Positions 9,200 to 18,274 of a DNA stretch of 64,000 nucleotides are shown in pieces. Under the pieces are notes generated by a model, which did not search any database, was not told the DNA's origin, and saw only the letters and a program-made list of their open reading frames with translations. The position numbers and the translations under genes are program-made. Position 1 is the stretch's first letter. The number at the start of each line of letters is the position of its first letter. The stretch comes from an uncultured Hyphomonadaceae bacterium (GTDB lineage Bacteria > Pseudomonadota > Alphaproteobacteria > Caulobacterales > Hyphomonadaceae). The DNA lies in assembly GCA_913057945.1 (NCBI GenBank), contig CAJXOF010000006.1:62001-126000 (forward strand), in the 5' to 3' direction.

Positions 9200-10555
9200 A
9201 TGAAACGGATGCTTACCGGGGGGCTTTTGGCACTCTCGGTTTTCACGTCCAGTGCCGTCGCAGATGACAGCGCCTGGGCCCCGACTGTCTTCAATCTCGA
9301 CAATGGTATGGAAGTCGTGGTCGTGCCCGACCATCGCGCGCCGGTCGTGACGCATATGGTCTGGTACAAGGTTGGCGCAGTCGACGAGGCCGAAGGCAAG
9401 TCCGGCATCGCGCACCTTTTCGAACATGTCATGTTCAAGGAAACCGACGATCTTGCCCCCGGTGAGTTCGATAACATTGTCTCGCGCAATGGTGGGGTCA
9501 GCAACGCTTTCACCAGCTGGGACTATACCGCCTATTACGAGCGCGTCGCCAAGGACCAGCTCGGCACGATGATGGGGCTCGAAGCCGAGCGCATGACCGA
9601 CCTCATCATCAATGATGATCCGAACGGTCCGTTCATTTCCGAGCGGGATGTGGTCAAGGAAGAGCGTCGCCAGCGCATCGACAACAATCCCGGGGTGATC
9701 CTGCAGGAAATGGTCCTGTCTGAACTCTGGAAGGGGCATCCCTACGAGATTACGGTCATCGGCAACATGGACGAAGTTGCCGCCCTGACGCCGGCAGACG
9801 GCATGGCCTTCTACAAGGAGTATTACAGCCCGGAGAATGCGATCCTCGTCGTTGCCGGGGATGTGACACCGGAAGAAGTGCGCATACTGGCTGAGGAGCA
9901 TTATGGCGTGATCGCGCCGACCGGCACGGCTCATGGCGAACGCAAATGGGCGTCCGTGCCGCCACTGACCGAAACCCAGGAACTGGTCTATTCAGACCCG
10001 AAGGTACGCCAGCCCAGCTGGAGCCGGTATTATTCCGGTACGTCCGAGACCCGCGACCGTGAGCTTTCCTATGCGCTGGATGTCGGCCTCGAAGTGCTCG
10101 GCGGCGGCATGACCAGCCGGCTCTACCAATCGCTGGTCGAGGATCAGCAGGTCGCGATCAGCGCCAACACTTTTGCATGGACCACGCTGCACGATGAAGG
10201 CCCGGCCTTGATCACGGCCAGCCCGGCACCGGGTGTCGCACTGGAAGACCTTGAAGCGGCCGTCATGGCCGAAGTGGAGAAGGTGCTCGAAGAAGGCTTT
10301 ACCGACGCCGAAGTGGAGCGCGCCCGCAACAAGCTGGCGGCCCAGGCGATCTATGCCCGCGACAGCCAGTCCAACATGGCCAATACATTTGGCTCGACGC
10401 TCGCCCTTGGCGGCTCGGTCGATGATGTACTGGACTATCCGGAGGCCATGCGCGCTATCACGACCGACCAGGCCATCGCGGCCGTCCGCGAAGTCTTCGG
10501 CACCGACCGGCACTATATTGAAGCACATTTGCTGCCTGCAGAGGGAGACTCCTGA
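9200..10555 (+). CDS. Secreted M16 zinc metallopeptidase (catalytic member)
   Basis: 451 residues from the ATG at 9200, which starts a clear signal peptide (MKRMLTGGLL to AVADD). The inverted zinc motif H-x-x-E-H is intact in AHLFEHVMF (H72, E75, H76), with the distal glutamate in the ERDVVKEERRQR segment. Pitrilysin-family enzymes degrade peptides or act as processing peptidases; this one should be periplasmic. It is followed one base later by an M16 paralogue without the zinc motif, the arrangement expected for a heterodimer of active and inactive subunits. Confidence 0.93.
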   Translation: MKRMLTGGLLALSVFTSSAVADDSAWAPTVFNLDNGMEVVVVPDHRAPVVTHMVWYKVGAVDEAEGKSGIAHLFEHVMFKETDDLAPGEFDNIVSRNGGVSNAFTSWDYTAYYERVAKDQLGTMMGLEAERMTDLIINDDPNGPFISERDVVKEERRQRIDNNPGVILQEMVLSELWKGHPYEITVIGNMDEVAALTPADGMAFYKEYYSPENAILVVAGDVTPEEVRILAEEHYGVIAPTGTAHGERKWASVPPLTETQELVYSDPKVRQPSWSRYYSGTSETRDRELSYALDVGLEVLGGGMTSRLYQSLVEDQQVAISANTFAWTTLHDEGPALITASPAPGVALEDLEAAVMAEVEKVLEEGFTDAEVERARNKLAAQAIYARDSQSNMANTFGSTLALGGSVDDVLDYPEAMRAITTDQAIAAVREVFGTDRHYIEAHLLPAEGDS

Positions 10556-10556
10556 G

Positions 10557-11969
10557 ATGAAACCTTTTGACCTCATCATTGGCGCCGCCCTCGGTCTTGG
10601 GATGACGGCCTGCGCGTCGGTCGACAGCCTGCAGGATGATACGGCAGTCGTCACCGAGCCGTCGCTTGTTGAAGCAACCGTTGAAGACAGCGGGCTGGAC
10701 GTCGTCGTGCATGAAGGCGATTTTGCGGAAATCCAGCAATTCACCACGCCGGGCGGGGTCTCGGTCTGGCTGGTTTCCGAACCCTCCATTCCGATCCTGT
10801 CCGTGGCCATGGCATGGGAAGGTGGCGAAGCGGCCGACCCGGAGGGGCTGGAAGGCCTTGCCGACGCGGTGACCTATCACATGAATGAAGGCGCTGGCGA
10901 TCTCGACTCGCTCGCTTTCCAGACGCGGATGGAAGAGCTCAACATGAGTTTCGGCTGCAGCGCGTCCAGTGACTGGACGTCATGCTCGGCCTCGATGCTC
11001 ACCGACAATGCGAATGAAGCGATGGATCTTGTGGCGCTGTCCTTTGAAGCACCGCGTTTCGATGACGGGCCCTTCGCCCGCTTCCTGCGTGAGCAGGAAG
11101 TGTCGCTGAACACACGCGAGACCAATGCGGGCTATCTGGCGGGACGGGCCGAGGCACAGGCGCTCTATCCCGACCATCCCTATGCCCGGGAAAAATCTGC
11201 CGAGAGCATTGCAGGTCTGACCCCAGAGCTCGCCAGGGCACACATGCGCAAGCTGATGGTCAAGGACAGCCTGATCGTAACGGCGGTCGGTGCGGTTACG
11301 CCCGAAGAGCTGGCTCCGATGATCGACGAGATCGCCGCTAACCTGCCGGAGAGTAGCGAATTGCCGGAAACGCCGGAGATCAGCTTTACAATGGACAAAA
11401 TCTTCCAGCCGGTCATTGTGGACCTTCCGCAGCCGCAAAGCCTGGTGCGCTTTCTCGCGCCGGGCCTTAAGCGCGAAGATCCTGATTTCTTCACGGCCTA
11501 TGTGCTGAACTACACGTATGGCGGCGGAGGCTTCGGCAGTCGGCTGATGGAATCGCTGCGGGTCCAGAAGGGCCTGACCTATGGCGTCTATTCCTGGCTG
11601 TCCTTTGACGAGAAGTACCAGAATTGGGGCGGCAGTGGCCAAACCAAGAATGAAAGCGTCGGTGACTTCATTGACGCGCTCAAGGCCGAGACCGCGCTGA
11701 TCGCGGAACAGGGTGTCACCGCAGAGGAACTGGCCGATGCGAAGGCCTATCTCACCGGCTCCTATCCCCTGGCCTTCGATTCGAACGCCAAGATCGCCAG
11801 CCAGATGATGAGCGTACGCCAGGATGATCTGGGCGTGGACTATTTTGACCGGCGTAATGCCCTGATCGAAGCCGTCACACTGGAAGACGTGAATCGGGTG
11901 GCCACAGAATTCCTGCAGCCGGACCGGTTCAGTTACATTGTGGTGGGCCAGCCCGAAGGGCTCGAATAA
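10557..11969 (+). CDS. M16-family protein, catalytically inactive partner (lipoprotein)
   Basis: 470 residues from the ATG at 10557 (TGAGATG junction with the upstream gene). The N-terminus is a lipoprotein signal with Cys near residue 18 (GMTACAS). The fold matches M16, but the zinc motif is missing: where H-x-x-E-H should be, the chain reads TYHMNEGAG. The C-terminal half keeps the GGGGFGSRLMESLR-type segment used in substrate binding. By analogy with mitochondrial processing peptidase and bacterial M16 pairs it probably supports the active upstream subunit, anchored in the envelope. Confidence 0.9.
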   Translation: MKPFDLIIGAALGLGMTACASVDSLQDDTAVVTEPSLVEATVEDSGLDVVVHEGDFAEIQQFTTPGGVSVWLVSEPSIPILSVAMAWEGGEAADPEGLEGLADAVTYHMNEGAGDLDSLAFQTRMEELNMSFGCSASSDWTSCSASMLTDNANEAMDLVALSFEAPRFDDGPFARFLREQEVSLNTRETNAGYLAGRAEAQALYPDHPYAREKSAESIAGLTPELARAHMRKLMVKDSLIVTAVGAVTPEELAPMIDEIAANLPESSELPETPEISFTMDKIFQPVIVDLPQPQSLVRFLAPGLKREDPDFFTAYVLNYTYGGGGFGSRLMESLRVQKGLTYGVYSWLSFDEKYQNWGGSGQTKNESVGDFIDALKAETALIAEQGVTAEELADAKAYLTGSYPLAFDSNAKIASQMMSVRQDDLGVDYFDRRNALIEAVTLEDVNRVATEFLQPDRFSYIVVGQPEGLE

Positions 11970-11978
11970 GCTGCTGGC

Positions 11979-12929
11979 CTAGTCCGCCGTCTTTCGGGGG
12001 GCGGACAGGCCGGTGGTCGCCGCATCAAAGGCGCTCTCCCGGTTGTAGCTGTAAAGCTCCGCCGGGCGGCCGCCGGTGCTGGTCTCCATCGCGCCCGTCC
12101 CGACAACAAAGCCGGTCTTGTCCAGCGCGCGCCGGAAGTTCTGGGTGTGCAGGGACAGGCCGAGAATGCCTTCGACCGCCCGCTGCAGCGAGGAGAGCGT
12201 GAACCGGTCTGGCATCAGTTCAAAGACAACCGGGCGATACTTGATCTTGCCGCGCAGACGCGAGATCGCCGTCGCCAGAATACGGCGGTGATCTGAGGCC
12301 ATGGGCTCGCCGAGGCGCACATCCGGTTCGGGAAGTCCGGCATCGCGGGCACACTCGATCACAAGCCCGGCTTCATAGAGCAATTCGTAACGGTCCAGCA
12401 CGCGTTCCTCGATCCAGCGAATGCCATCCAGCGCAAAGGCGGCGCGGGCGCGTTCCAGCCGGCGTTCATTTCCGGCGGCCCACGTCATCAGGCGGGGCGC
12501 AATATGAGCATCGATGAGGGCGGGCCGTCCGTTGCGATGATCTTCCCACGGAAAATATCTGTACCAGGACTGCCAACGCGCTTCGAAGGAGTCTCCGGCC
12601 GGACGGGCGTCTGGGGTGAGGGCGAGATAGCCAACGGAAATGACGCGCGCATTCGGCGCCGCGCCAGCGAGGGTTGCTTCGGGCGTCTCGCGATCCTTGT
12701 CACCGAATGTGTAGAGCTGTTCGACATAGCCGAGTTCGAAGCCGGTCTGTTCGCGGACCCAGCCGCGCAGCGACAGGTCGAAGGTGCGGTGACGGTCCGG
12801 GTCAAACACACCAAACGGCAGGGCGTCTTCCCCGGTTTCGCGCTGGGTGACGAGCACACGCGGCGCGTCTGTCTCCACGGCAACCATCACGGCGGACAGG
12901 CCAATCAGCAGTGGCGATGACTGGGTCAT
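11979..12929 (-). CDS. NrtR-like transcriptional regulator (Nudix-type domain plus winged helix)
   Basis: 316 residues. The N-terminal half resembles a Nudix fold whose signature box is degraded, and the C-terminal 100 residues form a winged-helix-like region containing FELMPDRFTLSSLQ, the hallmark of the NrtR family. NrtR proteins sense ADP-ribose or other NAD intermediates and repress NAD metabolism genes; no such gene adjoins here, so the target is unknown. Its ATG overlaps the stop of the upstream HD gene (ATGA), implying one transcript. It converges on the M16 gene with a 9-base gap. Confidence 0.75.
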   Translation of the reverse strand: MTQSSPLLIGLSAVMVAVETDAPRVLVTQRETGEDALPFGVFDPDRHRTFDLSLRGWVREQTGFELGYVEQLYTFGDKDRETPEATLAGAAPNARVISVGYLALTPDARPAGDSFEARWQSWYRYFPWEDHRNGRPALIDAHIAPRLMTWAAGNERRLERARAAFALDGIRWIEERVLDRYELLYEAGLVIECARDAGLPEPDVRLGEPMASDHRRILATAISRLRGKIKYRPVVFELMPDRFTLSSLQRAVEGILGLSLHTQNFRRALDKTGFVVGTGAMETSTGGRPAELYSYNRESAFDAATTGLSAPRKTAD

Positions 12930-13552
12930 GCGATGGGCTCTATCTGCTTGTTGATCTGGGCATAACGTTTCAGGAAAGCTGCCTGGGCATCTGTGACCGA
13001 TTTCGGCTTCAACCGCAATTTGGTATCTTCGGGCGGCTTGCCGAACAATTTGTTTGCTTCGTCCTCGGAGAAACCGGCCAGTTGGATAGCTTCGTTCCAG
13101 GCACAGATCAGGTCGGCCTTCTTGATCAGGCGCTTCAGTCGCTGCGGCGTGATGGGGGCAAGGCCGAAGCGGATATGGATCGCTTCCTGCAGCCGGGCCT
13201 CGATCGTCTTGTAGCCTTCGCCGAGCAAAGCCTTGAAGGGCGAGATCATGTCTCCGATCACATATTCCGGACTGTCATGCAGCAGGGCTGTCAGGCTCTG
13301 CTGCGGGGTAAGGTCCGGTTGCAAGGTCCGGCAGATTTTTTCTACCAGAACGGAATGTTCGGCCACTGAGAATGCATGTTCCCCGCGAGTCTGGCCGTTC
13401 CACCGGGCGACGCGGGCAAGCCCGTGGGCAATATCCTCGATTTCCACATCCATGGGTGAAGGATTCGCCAGATCGAGTCGGCGGCCGGACAACATGCGTT
13501 GCCAGACACGCGGGGCCTTAACAGATTGCTTCACGCGGGACGTCATCACCAC
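12926..13552 (-). CDS. HD-domain hydrolase, YfbR/5'-nucleotidase-like
   Basis: 208 residues with a metal-dependent HD domain: the first His in GEHAFSVAEHS, the HD pair in LLHDSPEYVIGD and a later Asp in KKADLICAWNE. The H...HD...D spacing and the SPEYVIGDM segment match YfbR-like proteins, which hydrolyse deoxynucleoside 5'-monophosphates. It is the first gene of a two-gene leftward unit with the NrtR-like regulator. Several nearby in-frame starts make the exact N-terminus uncertain. Confidence 0.8.
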   Translation of the reverse strand: MVMTSRVKQSVKAPRVWQRMLSGRRLDLANPSPMDVEIEDIAHGLARVARWNGQTRGEHAFSVAEHSVLVEKICRTLQPDLTPQQSLTALLHDSPEYVIGDMISPFKALLGEGYKTIEARLQEAIHIRFGLAPITPQRLKRLIKKADLICAWNEAIQLAGFSEDEANKLFGKPPEDTKLRLKPKSVTDAQAAFLKRYAQINKQIEPIA

Positions 13553-13612
13553 CTTCTTTAAGGCATTTGTAATAGGGGTAAAGAAACGAGGGCATTCCGG
13601 TTACGAACTCGT

Positions 13613-13667
13613 CCCCTTTTCGCCCTGATTGGCAAATGCGCTGTTAAGGCGTTTCGGGCAAAAGGGG
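13613..13667. repeat. Inverted repeat in a divergent intergenic region
   Basis: CCCCTTTTcGCCC at 13613-13625 is mirrored by GGGCAAAAGGGG at 13656-13667, a 12-bp stem with one bulged base and a 30-base loop. It lies between the leftward HD gene (start 13552) and a rightward 49-codon gene (start 13724). It could be an RNA hairpin in the leader of the small gene or a protein-binding site; no T-tract follows, so it is not a standard terminator. Confidence 0.4.
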
Positions 13668-13723
13668 TGGGTGAACAAGGGCCGCGCTCACGAATTCGCG
13701 GCCAACCCAAACAAGAGGTGACC

Positions 13724-13873
13724 ATGCTGGATTCTTTGACGAGTGTTGTATCTACCCAGGCCATTGCGTTCGGCGTCCTGCTGATCGGGTGCAGCATTGT
13801 CGTTATTGAAGCCGTCCGCGCCAGCAAGGAAATCCTCTGGGGCGACATGTTCATGGACGATCTGGACGACTAG
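13724..13873 (+). CDS. Small single-pass membrane protein (49 aa)
   Basis: The ATG at 13724 has AGAGGTG about 5 bases upstream, and gives a 49-residue protein: a short polar start, one hydrophobic helix (about residues 12-29, IAFGVLLIGCSIVVIEAV) and an acidic tail ending MDDLDD. An upstream in-frame ATG at 13667 has no ribosome site and encodes polar sequence. Size and layout resemble regulatory or assembly micropeptides of the inner membrane, but I recognise no family. A 5-bp GC hairpin (13883-13898) follows and might end transcription. Confidence 0.6.
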   Translation: MLDSLTSVVSTQAIAFGVLLIGCSIVVIEAVRASKEILWGDMFMDDLDD

Positions 13874-13890
13874 TCCGGACCCCGGCCGTC

Positions 13891-15012
13891 TCAGGCCGCT
13901 TTCTCGACAAATACCGTTCCCGCAGAATAGCCGGCACCGAAAGAGCAGATCAGGCCACGCTGGCCATGTTTGAAGTCACCGGAATTCTTGTGGAAAGCGA
14001 TGATCGAACCGGCTGACGACGTGTTTGCATACGTGTCGAGCACGGTCGGGCTTTCATCATCTGTCGCTTCACGCCCAAGAACCTTGGACGAGATCAAACG
14101 GTTCATGTTGGCATTGGCCTGGTGCAGCCACATGCGGCGCAGGCCTTCCGGCTTGATATCCAGTTCTTGCATGTGCTCGGCGATCATGTTCGCCACCATC
14201 GGCACGACTTCCTTGAACACTTTGCGGCCTTCCTGGACGAACAGCTTGTCCGGTGCGTCTATGCCTTCCGGCGCGGCGCGGTTCAGGAATCCGAAATTGT
14301 TGCGGATATTGTTCGAGAACTGGGTCTTCAGCTTGGTGCCGAGGATTTTCCAGTGACCGACCGGCGCGATGCTTTCCTCTTCGACGAGGACGGCCGTGGC
14401 AACATCCCCAAAGATGAAGTGGCTGTCGCGGTCTGTGAAGTTCAGATGGCCGGAACAGATTTCCGGATTGACCATCAGCACCGATTTTGCGCTGCCCGAC
14501 CGGATGAAGTCCGCCGCCGTCTGGATGCCAAATGTGGCGGACGAGCAGGCGACGTTCATGTCAAAGGCGAACCCGCCACAGCCAAGCGCATGCTGCACTT
14601 CAACTGCCATCGCCGGATAGGCGCGCTGCATGTTGGACGCGGCGCAGATCACGGCGTCGATGTCTTCAGCCTTGCGGCCGGACCGTTCCAGCGCGTCGCG
14701 CGCGGCATGGACGGCAATCTCGGCCAGAACGGAGATACGGTCATTCGGACGTTCGGCAATGCGCGGGGCCATGATGTCCGGGTCGAGGATGCCGGTCTTG
14801 TCGATCACATAGCGCGACTTGATGCCGGAAGCCTTCTCGATGAATTCGACTGAGGAGTGCGTCTTCGGCTCGATCACACCTGCGCTGATGTCAGCGCCGC
14901 GCTCGCGGTTCCAGATATCAGCCCACATGTTGTAGCTGTTGACCAATTCCTCATTGGAAATGGAGTTAGGCGGCGTCCAGAGTCCTGTCGCCGAAATGAC
15001 GGGTGTGTTCAT
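13891..15012 (-). CDS. FabH-like beta-ketoacyl-ACP synthase III
   Basis: 373 residues of thiolase fold. The catalytic triad of the KAS III family is visible: Cys in NVACSSATFG (about residue 155), His in WLHQANANMNR (about 298) and Asn in YANTSSAGS (about 332). FabH-type enzymes condense an acyl-CoA starter with malonyl-ACP. At 373 residues it is longer than housekeeping FabH (about 320), and no fatty-acid synthesis genes adjoin, so it may be a paralogue with a different acyl substrate; no gene symbol is given for that reason. Confidence 0.85.
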   Translation of the reverse strand: MNTPVISATGLWTPPNSISNEELVNSYNMWADIWNRERGADISAGVIEPKTHSSVEFIEKASGIKSRYVIDKTGILDPDIMAPRIAERPNDRISVLAEIAVHAARDALERSGRKAEDIDAVICAASNMQRAYPAMAVEVQHALGCGGFAFDMNVACSSATFGIQTAADFIRSGSAKSVLMVNPEICSGHLNFTDRDSHFIFGDVATAVLVEEESIAPVGHWKILGTKLKTQFSNNIRNNFGFLNRAAPEGIDAPDKLFVQEGRKVFKEVVPMVANMIAEHMQELDIKPEGLRRMWLHQANANMNRLISSKVLGREATDDESPTVLDTYANTSSAGSIIAFHKNSGDFKHGQRGLICSFGAGYSAGTVFVEKAA

Positions 15013-15130
15013 ACTGCCCTCTATTCCAGAACCGCCGATCTGCGGACCAATTCTGTTTGAGTCTACAAAGGTTTAGCTTTCCGGGCAGTGTTGGTCGACT
15101 TATCCGGTTTGGCAAGGGCCTGGTGCTGTA

Positions 15131-15445
15131 TCACTCGTCCGGCAAATGCAGGCCGGAATCGGTAGTTTGGCGTGCATCTTCCGGCGAAATGCCCTGGGCC
15201 TCCAGGGTGGCCTGGCGTTCTTCGGCCTCACGGTCGCGTTCGGCGCGGGAGGCGGCTTCGCGCGCTGCACGGGCCTCCAGCAGAGCGATCTCGGTCTCGA
15301 TGCACCGATCACGCGTTTCGGGATTTGGGGCCGTGCGGCACCGGCTCCAGGCCTCGGCGCGGTTGGCCTGGTCGGCAGAAGACGAGGCGCATGCGACCAG
15401 AATGGGCAGCGCAATCAGGGCAGTGGCAATCAAACGCGTCTTCAT
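15131..15445 (-). CDS. Small lipoprotein with charged helical tail
   Basis: 104 residues. Lipobox L-V-A-C with Cys near residue 19. The mature part has two cysteines (SRCRTAPNPETRDRCIETE) followed by a long Arg/Glu/Ala helix (about residues 50-85). No known domain is recognised. It ends 118 bases before the FabH-like gene start and begins 3 bases after the tag stop, so it may be co-transcribed with ygfZ and tag. Confidence 0.65.
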   Translation of the reverse strand: MKTRLIATALIALPILVACASSSADQANRAEAWSRCRTAPNPETRDRCIETEIALLEARAAREAASRAERDREAEERQATLEAQGISPEDARQTTDSGLHLPDE

Positions 15446-15448
15446 GGA

Positions 15449-16027
15449 TCAGGTCTCCTGAACGGCGGTGTGTCTGGGACAGGTTACATCATGGTCGTTG
15501 ACCATGCCAACCGCCTGCGCCCATGCGTAGACAATGGTTGGGCCAACGAATTTGAACCCGCGTTTCTTCAGATCCTTGGACATGGCTGCTGACCAATTGG
15601 TCTGGGTCGGCGCATCCCGGAAATGGCCCCAATGGTTCACAATCGGTTTCCCGCGGACGGCCCGCCAGCAATAGTCCGCAAATCCTTCACCAGCCTCTTC
15701 CATGGCGAGATAGGCCTGTGCGTTGCCGATGACGGCCTCGACCTTTTTCGGGCTGCGGATGATACCGGGATTTTTCAGCGCTTTCGCCACGCGGGCGGGT
15801 GTCCAACGTGCGATCTTTTCAGGATCGAACTCGTCGAACTCCTCACGAATGCTGTCGCGTTTCCGCAGGATGGTGATCCAGGCGAGTCCGGCCTGCATGC
15901 CGTCCAGTTGCAGCTTTTCCCAGAGCGCGCGTCCGTCGCGCTCGGGCACGCCCCATTCGGTGTCGTGATAATCCCGGTAGAGTTCGTCAGTGAGTGGGGC
16001 CCAGGCGCAGGGAAAGGTCTCAGTCAT
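15449..16027 (-). CDS. tag: DNA-3-methyladenine glycosylase I
   Basis: 192 residues, the normal Tag length. The N-terminus C-A-W and the segment YHDTEWGVP supply zinc-binding and base-recognition residues, and the conserved GLAWITILRKR and KNPGIIR regions are present. The C-terminal zinc ligands are suggested by NDHDVTCPRH. The enzyme excises 3-methyladenine from alkylated DNA. Its start overlaps the end of ygfZ by 8 bases on the same strand. Confidence 0.95.
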   Translation of the reverse strand: MTETFPCAWAPLTDELYRDYHDTEWGVPERDGRALWEKLQLDGMQAGLAWITILRKRDSIREEFDEFDPEKIARWTPARVAKALKNPGIIRSPKKVEAVIGNAQAYLAMEEAGEGFADYCWRAVRGKPIVNHWGHFRDAPTQTNWSAAMSKDLKKRGFKFVGPTIVYAWAQAVGMVNDHDVTCPRHTAVQET

Positions 16028-16832
16028 GGGCAGGTTCCGCCAGATGTGCGTCGATTTCGGCGCGTTGCCAATCGGTCAGGTCAAATGAGACCGGCGCGCC
16101 ATTGCAGGTGAAGGATTTGCCATCCTGTTCAGCCTTGGCCAGGCGGTCAGTGCGGATCAGGGCGAGGCCCGACGTTCCCGCCACACTGGTGATCGCGCCA
16201 ATCGGGGCCTCCCCTAGAATGTCCGTGCCGACTTCCAGCGCGTCGCCGAAAACTTTCGCGGTGCGCTTGCGAATCTTGCCCTTGCGCTTCATGCGGCTCG
16301 CCACTTCCTGACCGACAAAACAGCCCTTCTTGTAGTCGATGCCGTGCATCATATCCATGTTGATATCGGTCGGGAAAACCTCTGCCGCGCCATAATCTGC
16401 GCCCCATTCCGGAACGCCGGCCGCGATACGCGCGGCATGCCATTCCTCGGCCGGCATTTCGATCCCGGAGACGCCAACCGGCGTAATCGCACGATGCGGC
16501 AATTGCGGCGAGCGGACGTCGATCCAGCTGCCTTCGGTCACGACATCCTCGGTGAGCCGGTCAATCGTCACGTCATTGCGCATCCTGAACATCTTCAGGC
16601 GCTTTTCCAGATCGTCCGCGGCATCGGCATGGACATCGATATAGATGTTTTCCAGTGCCAGCATGGCGAGATAATCCGCGATCACCTTGCCTTGCGGCGT
16701 CAGGAGAGCGCCATACCTCATCTCGCCGGTTTGCCAATTGTCGACCGAATGGGTCACGGTGCGTCCGAGAAGGTGCAGCATGTCCGGTCCGGTCAGGCGG
16801 ATAATGGCGCGATTTGGAAGAATGCGTTTCAT
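16020..16832 (-). CDS. ygfZ: Folate-binding protein YgfZ
   Basis: 270 residues related to the glycine cleavage T protein. The diagnostic YgfZ signature K-G-C-F-V-G-Q-E is present (about residue 172-179), including its conserved Cys. YgfZ uses tetrahydrofolate and supports the function of certain iron-sulfur enzymes such as MiaB. It is transcribed divergently from the amidohydrolase gene at 16937 and overlaps tag downstream. Confidence 0.93.
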   Translation of the reverse strand: MKRILPNRAIIRLTGPDMLHLLGRTVTHSVDNWQTGEMRYGALLTPQGKVIADYLAMLALENIYIDVHADAADDLEKRLKMFRMRNDVTIDRLTEDVVTEGSWIDVRSPQLPHRAITPVGVSGIEMPAEEWHAARIAAGVPEWGADYGAAEVFPTDINMDMMHGIDYKKGCFVGQEVASRMKRKGKIRKRTAKVFGDALEVGTDILGEAPIGAITSVAGTSGLALIRTDRLAKAEQDGKSFTCNGAPVSFDLTDWQRAEIDAHLAEPAHD

Positions 16833-16936
16833 CTACTTCTTGTAGGTATGGTTTTGCCCCATCTCAAGGGAGCGTCGCCATTTGCCTGTACCGAACACCC
16901 TTGACTTAGCTCCCCGGGAGTCACACCCCATCTGTC

Positions 16937-18274
16937 ATGACCTATGATCTGATCCTTAAAGGCGGCACCGTCGTATCCCCCGGCGGCATGACCCAAACCG
17001 ATGTCGGCGTGATCGGCGAACGTATTGCCCATATTGGCGACCTGACCGGTGTGGATGCCGGCGAGATTTATGACGCGACCGGACTGCATATCCTGCCGGG
17101 TGTCATCGACAGCCAGGTCCACTTCCGCGAGCCGGGTCTGGAGTACAAGGCCGATCTCGAGACGGAAGCGCGTTCAGCGGCGCTTGGCGGGGTCGTTGCC
17201 GTGTTCGAGATGCCGAACACCAATCCCTCCACGACGACGCCGGACGCCCTGACCGACAAACTGGCCCGCGCCAAGGGGCGGATGGATGTCGACCACGCTT
17301 TCTATGCCGGCGCGACGCATGAGAATATCGACCTTTTGCCCGAGATGGAAAAAATGCTCGGGTGCTGCGGTGTGAAGGTTTTCATGGGGGCCTCCACCGG
17401 AGACCTCCTGATCAAGGATGATGAAGGCGTGGAAGCCGTCCTGCGCGCGATCAAGCGCCGCGCGGCTTTCCACTCCGAAGACGAATACCGCCTCGAAGAG
17501 CGTCGCAGCCTGGCCGTGCAAGGCGACTGGCAGAGCCATATCATTGTGCGAGACGTTGAAGCCGCCGTCAGTTCCACGCGCCGCCTGCTGCGCCTCGCGC
17601 GCAAGACGGGCAAGCGCATTCATGTGCTGCATATCTCGACCGCCGAGGAGATGGAGCTGCTGCGGGACGCAAAGGATCTGGCCAGCGTCGAAGTGTTGCC
17701 CAACCACCTGACCCTCGCGGCGCCGGAATGTTACGAGCGCCTCAAGGGCTTTGCCCAGCAGAACCCGCCCGTGCGCGAACAGCGCCATCAGGATGCCCTG
17801 TGGCGTGCCCTGAATGCGGGTATTGTCGATGTGCTGGCCACCGATCATGCGCCTCACACGCGCGAGGAAAAAGAGCGTCCCTATCCGGCGTCTCCGTCCG
17901 GCATGCCGGGCGTGCAGACGATGGTGCCGGTCATGCTGACCCATGTGAACAATGGCAGGCTGACGCTCCAGCGCTTTGTCGAACTGACCAGCGCCGGGCC
18001 GCAACGTGTCTTCGGCCTCGCAGACAAAGGCCGGATTGCGGAGGGCTATCATGCCGACTTTACGGTGGTCGATCTGAAACGAAAAGAAACCATCACGGAA
18101 GAATGGTCGAAGTCGAAATGCGGCTGGACACCCTATGATGGCTTCGAGGCAACCGGCTGGCCGGTCGCCACCATCATCCGCGGCGGCTTCGTCATGCGCG
18201 ACGGCGAGATCGTCAAGAAGGGCGGCGGACTGCCGGTTCGCTTCAACGAGACGCTGGAGCCGACCGAGCTCTAA
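16937..18274 (+). CDS. Dihydroorotase-like cyclic amidohydrolase
   Basis: 445 residues of TIM-barrel amidohydrolase fold. The first metal motif, normally H-x-H, reads SQVHFREPG: Gln60 replaces the first His while His62 remains. Other ligands are present: a barrel lysine in GVKVFMGAST, His in VLHISTAEE, and Asp in LATDHAPHT. This Gln variant is shared by a dihydroorotase-annotated subfamily common in alphaproteobacteria; whether it cyclises carbamoyl-aspartate in pyrimidine synthesis or acts on another cyclic amide is not settled by sequence. Its stop shares two bases with the convergent SRPBCC gene. Confidence 0.8.
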   Translation: MTYDLILKGGTVVSPGGMTQTDVGVIGERIAHIGDLTGVDAGEIYDATGLHILPGVIDSQVHFREPGLEYKADLETEARSAALGGVVAVFEMPNTNPSTTTPDALTDKLARAKGRMDVDHAFYAGATHENIDLLPEMEKMLGCCGVKVFMGASTGDLLIKDDEGVEAVLRAIKRRAAFHSEDEYRLEERRSLAVQGDWQSHIIVRDVEAAVSSTRRLLRLARKTGKRIHVLHISTAEEMELLRDAKDLASVEVLPNHLTLAAPECYERLKGFAQQNPPVREQRHQDALWRALNAGIVDVLATDHAPHTREEKERPYPASPSGMPGVQTMVPVMLTHVNNGRLTLQRFVELTSAGPQRVFGLADKGRIAEGYHADFTVVDLKRKETITEEWSKSKCGWTPYDGFEATGWPVATIIRGGFVMRDGEIVKKGGGLPVRFNETLEPTEL

